Below are positions 19,250 through 19,444 of a stretch of DNA of 19,444 nt, piece after piece. Source of the stretch: JABFXC01 sp035551575 (lineage in GTDB: Bacteria; Gemmatimonadota; Gemmatimonadetes; Gemmatimonadales; Gemmatimonadaceae); contig DASZNJ010000172.1 in NCBI GenBank assembly GCA_035551575.1, positions 1-19,444 of the forward strand. The letters are read 5' to 3'. Below the pieces are notes generated by a model. That model worked only from the letters and a program-made list of their open reading frames with translations, had not been told where the DNA came from and did not search any database. Each line of letters opens with the position of its first letter. The first letter of the stretch is position 1. The position numbers were made by a program, and so were the translations under genes.

Positions 19250-19444
19250 TGCGGATCGCGCTCTTCGATTACGGAGCGGGAAACCTCCACTCGCTCGCCA
19301 AGGCGCTCGCCGAGACCGGGCACGCGATCAGCATCGAGAGCGATCCCCTGCTGGCGATCGATGCGGAGCTGTTCGTGCTTCCGGGCGTCGGCGCCTTTCA
19401 GCCAGCGGCGGAGCGGCTCCCCCCCCCCCCCCCCCCCCCCCCCC
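19249..19444 (+). CDS. hisH: Imidazole glycerol phosphate synthase, glutaminase subunit (partial)
   Basis: Only the first ~57 residues are real: IALFDYGAGNLHSLAKAL, ELFVLPGVGAFQPAAERL, the class I glutamine amidotransferase N-terminus with the GVGAF oxyanion strand. The catalytic Cys motif (GICLGMQ type) and the His-Glu dyad lie beyond the window. HisH supplies ammonia to HisF. Its ATG overlaps the hisC TGA by one base. The frame is cut by the poly-C run. Confidence 0.92.
   Translation, partial: MRIALFDYGAGNLHSLAKALAETGHAISIESDPLLAIDAELFVLPGVGAFQPAAERLPPPPPPPP
19419..19444. other. 26-base C homopolymer, probable assembly or sequencing artefact
   Basis: It interrupts hisH at a conserved position, translates as poly-Pro, and reaches the last base of the window. 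Natural C runs of this length inside hisH are not expected. Confidence 0.9.

Noticed and set aside
1..19444. tRNA, rRNA, insertion sequences, att sites
   Set aside because: I looked for cloverleaf-like arms, transposase motifs and terminal inverted repeats and saw none I could support.

Overview
This 19.4 kb window is very GC-rich bacterial DNA (I judge about 70% GC by eye, uncounted). The gene set is a free-living aerobe-like mix: MEP-pathway ispG, a his operon, a cold-shock protein, free-methionine sulfoxide reductase, a cupredoxin lipoprotein and a CRP-type regulator. Codon use, protein types and a strongly repeated octamer (CGTTAGGC) make me suspect Gemmatimonadota; that is inference, and no marker here proves it. 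Both ends look like assembly edges: five copies of a 13-bp unit at the left, and a 26-base C run that destroys hisH at the right.

Layout. 1-310: tandem repeat and a possible coding remnant, no convincing gene. 311-3343: an MBL-fold hydrolase (+), a lipoprotein (-), a small unknown protein (+), a 500-bp structured intergenic stretch, and a lysine/arginine/serine-rich histone H1-tail-like protein (+) ending at a strong bidirectional hairpin. 3406-5490 (-): CRP/FNR-type regulator, rhodanese and alpha/beta hydrolase, probably co-transcribed. The hydrolase reading frame clearly starts before any ATG/GTG/TTG and probably begins at a CTG overlapping the rhodanese stop. 5608-7632 (+): a large protein joining a degenerate [FeFe]-hydrogenase-like domain to a Pro-rich linker, one membrane helix and a coiled coil. 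7663-9171: Smr-domain protein (-), an AT-hook/HTH-like protein (+) behind a striking AT-rich operator array, and a cold-shock protein (-). 9322-11233: membrane-anchored unknown (-) and ispG (+). 11230-15471 (-): small membrane protein, degenerate HD-domain protein, msrC, a four-helix membrane protein, a Wzz/BY-kinase-like membrane protein with a ruined P-loop, and a cupredoxin lipoprotein whose promoter carries a perfect CRP-type palindrome.

15690-19444 (+): the histidine operon hisG-hisD-hisC-hisH (partial). Between the cupredoxin promoter and hisG lies the most interesting element of the window. A TTGACT/TAGTCT promoter is followed almost at once by a 25-codon reading frame with six His codons among eight (HHHHASHH), then a perfect GC-rich terminator with a T run, then hisG. 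Three leader segments can pair in mutually exclusive ways: protector, antiterminator and terminator. This is the full logic of a ribosome-mediated histidine attenuator, possibly translated from a leaderless transcript. HisG is the long form with a C-terminal regulatory domain, so the pathway would be controlled by both attenuation and feedback inhibition.
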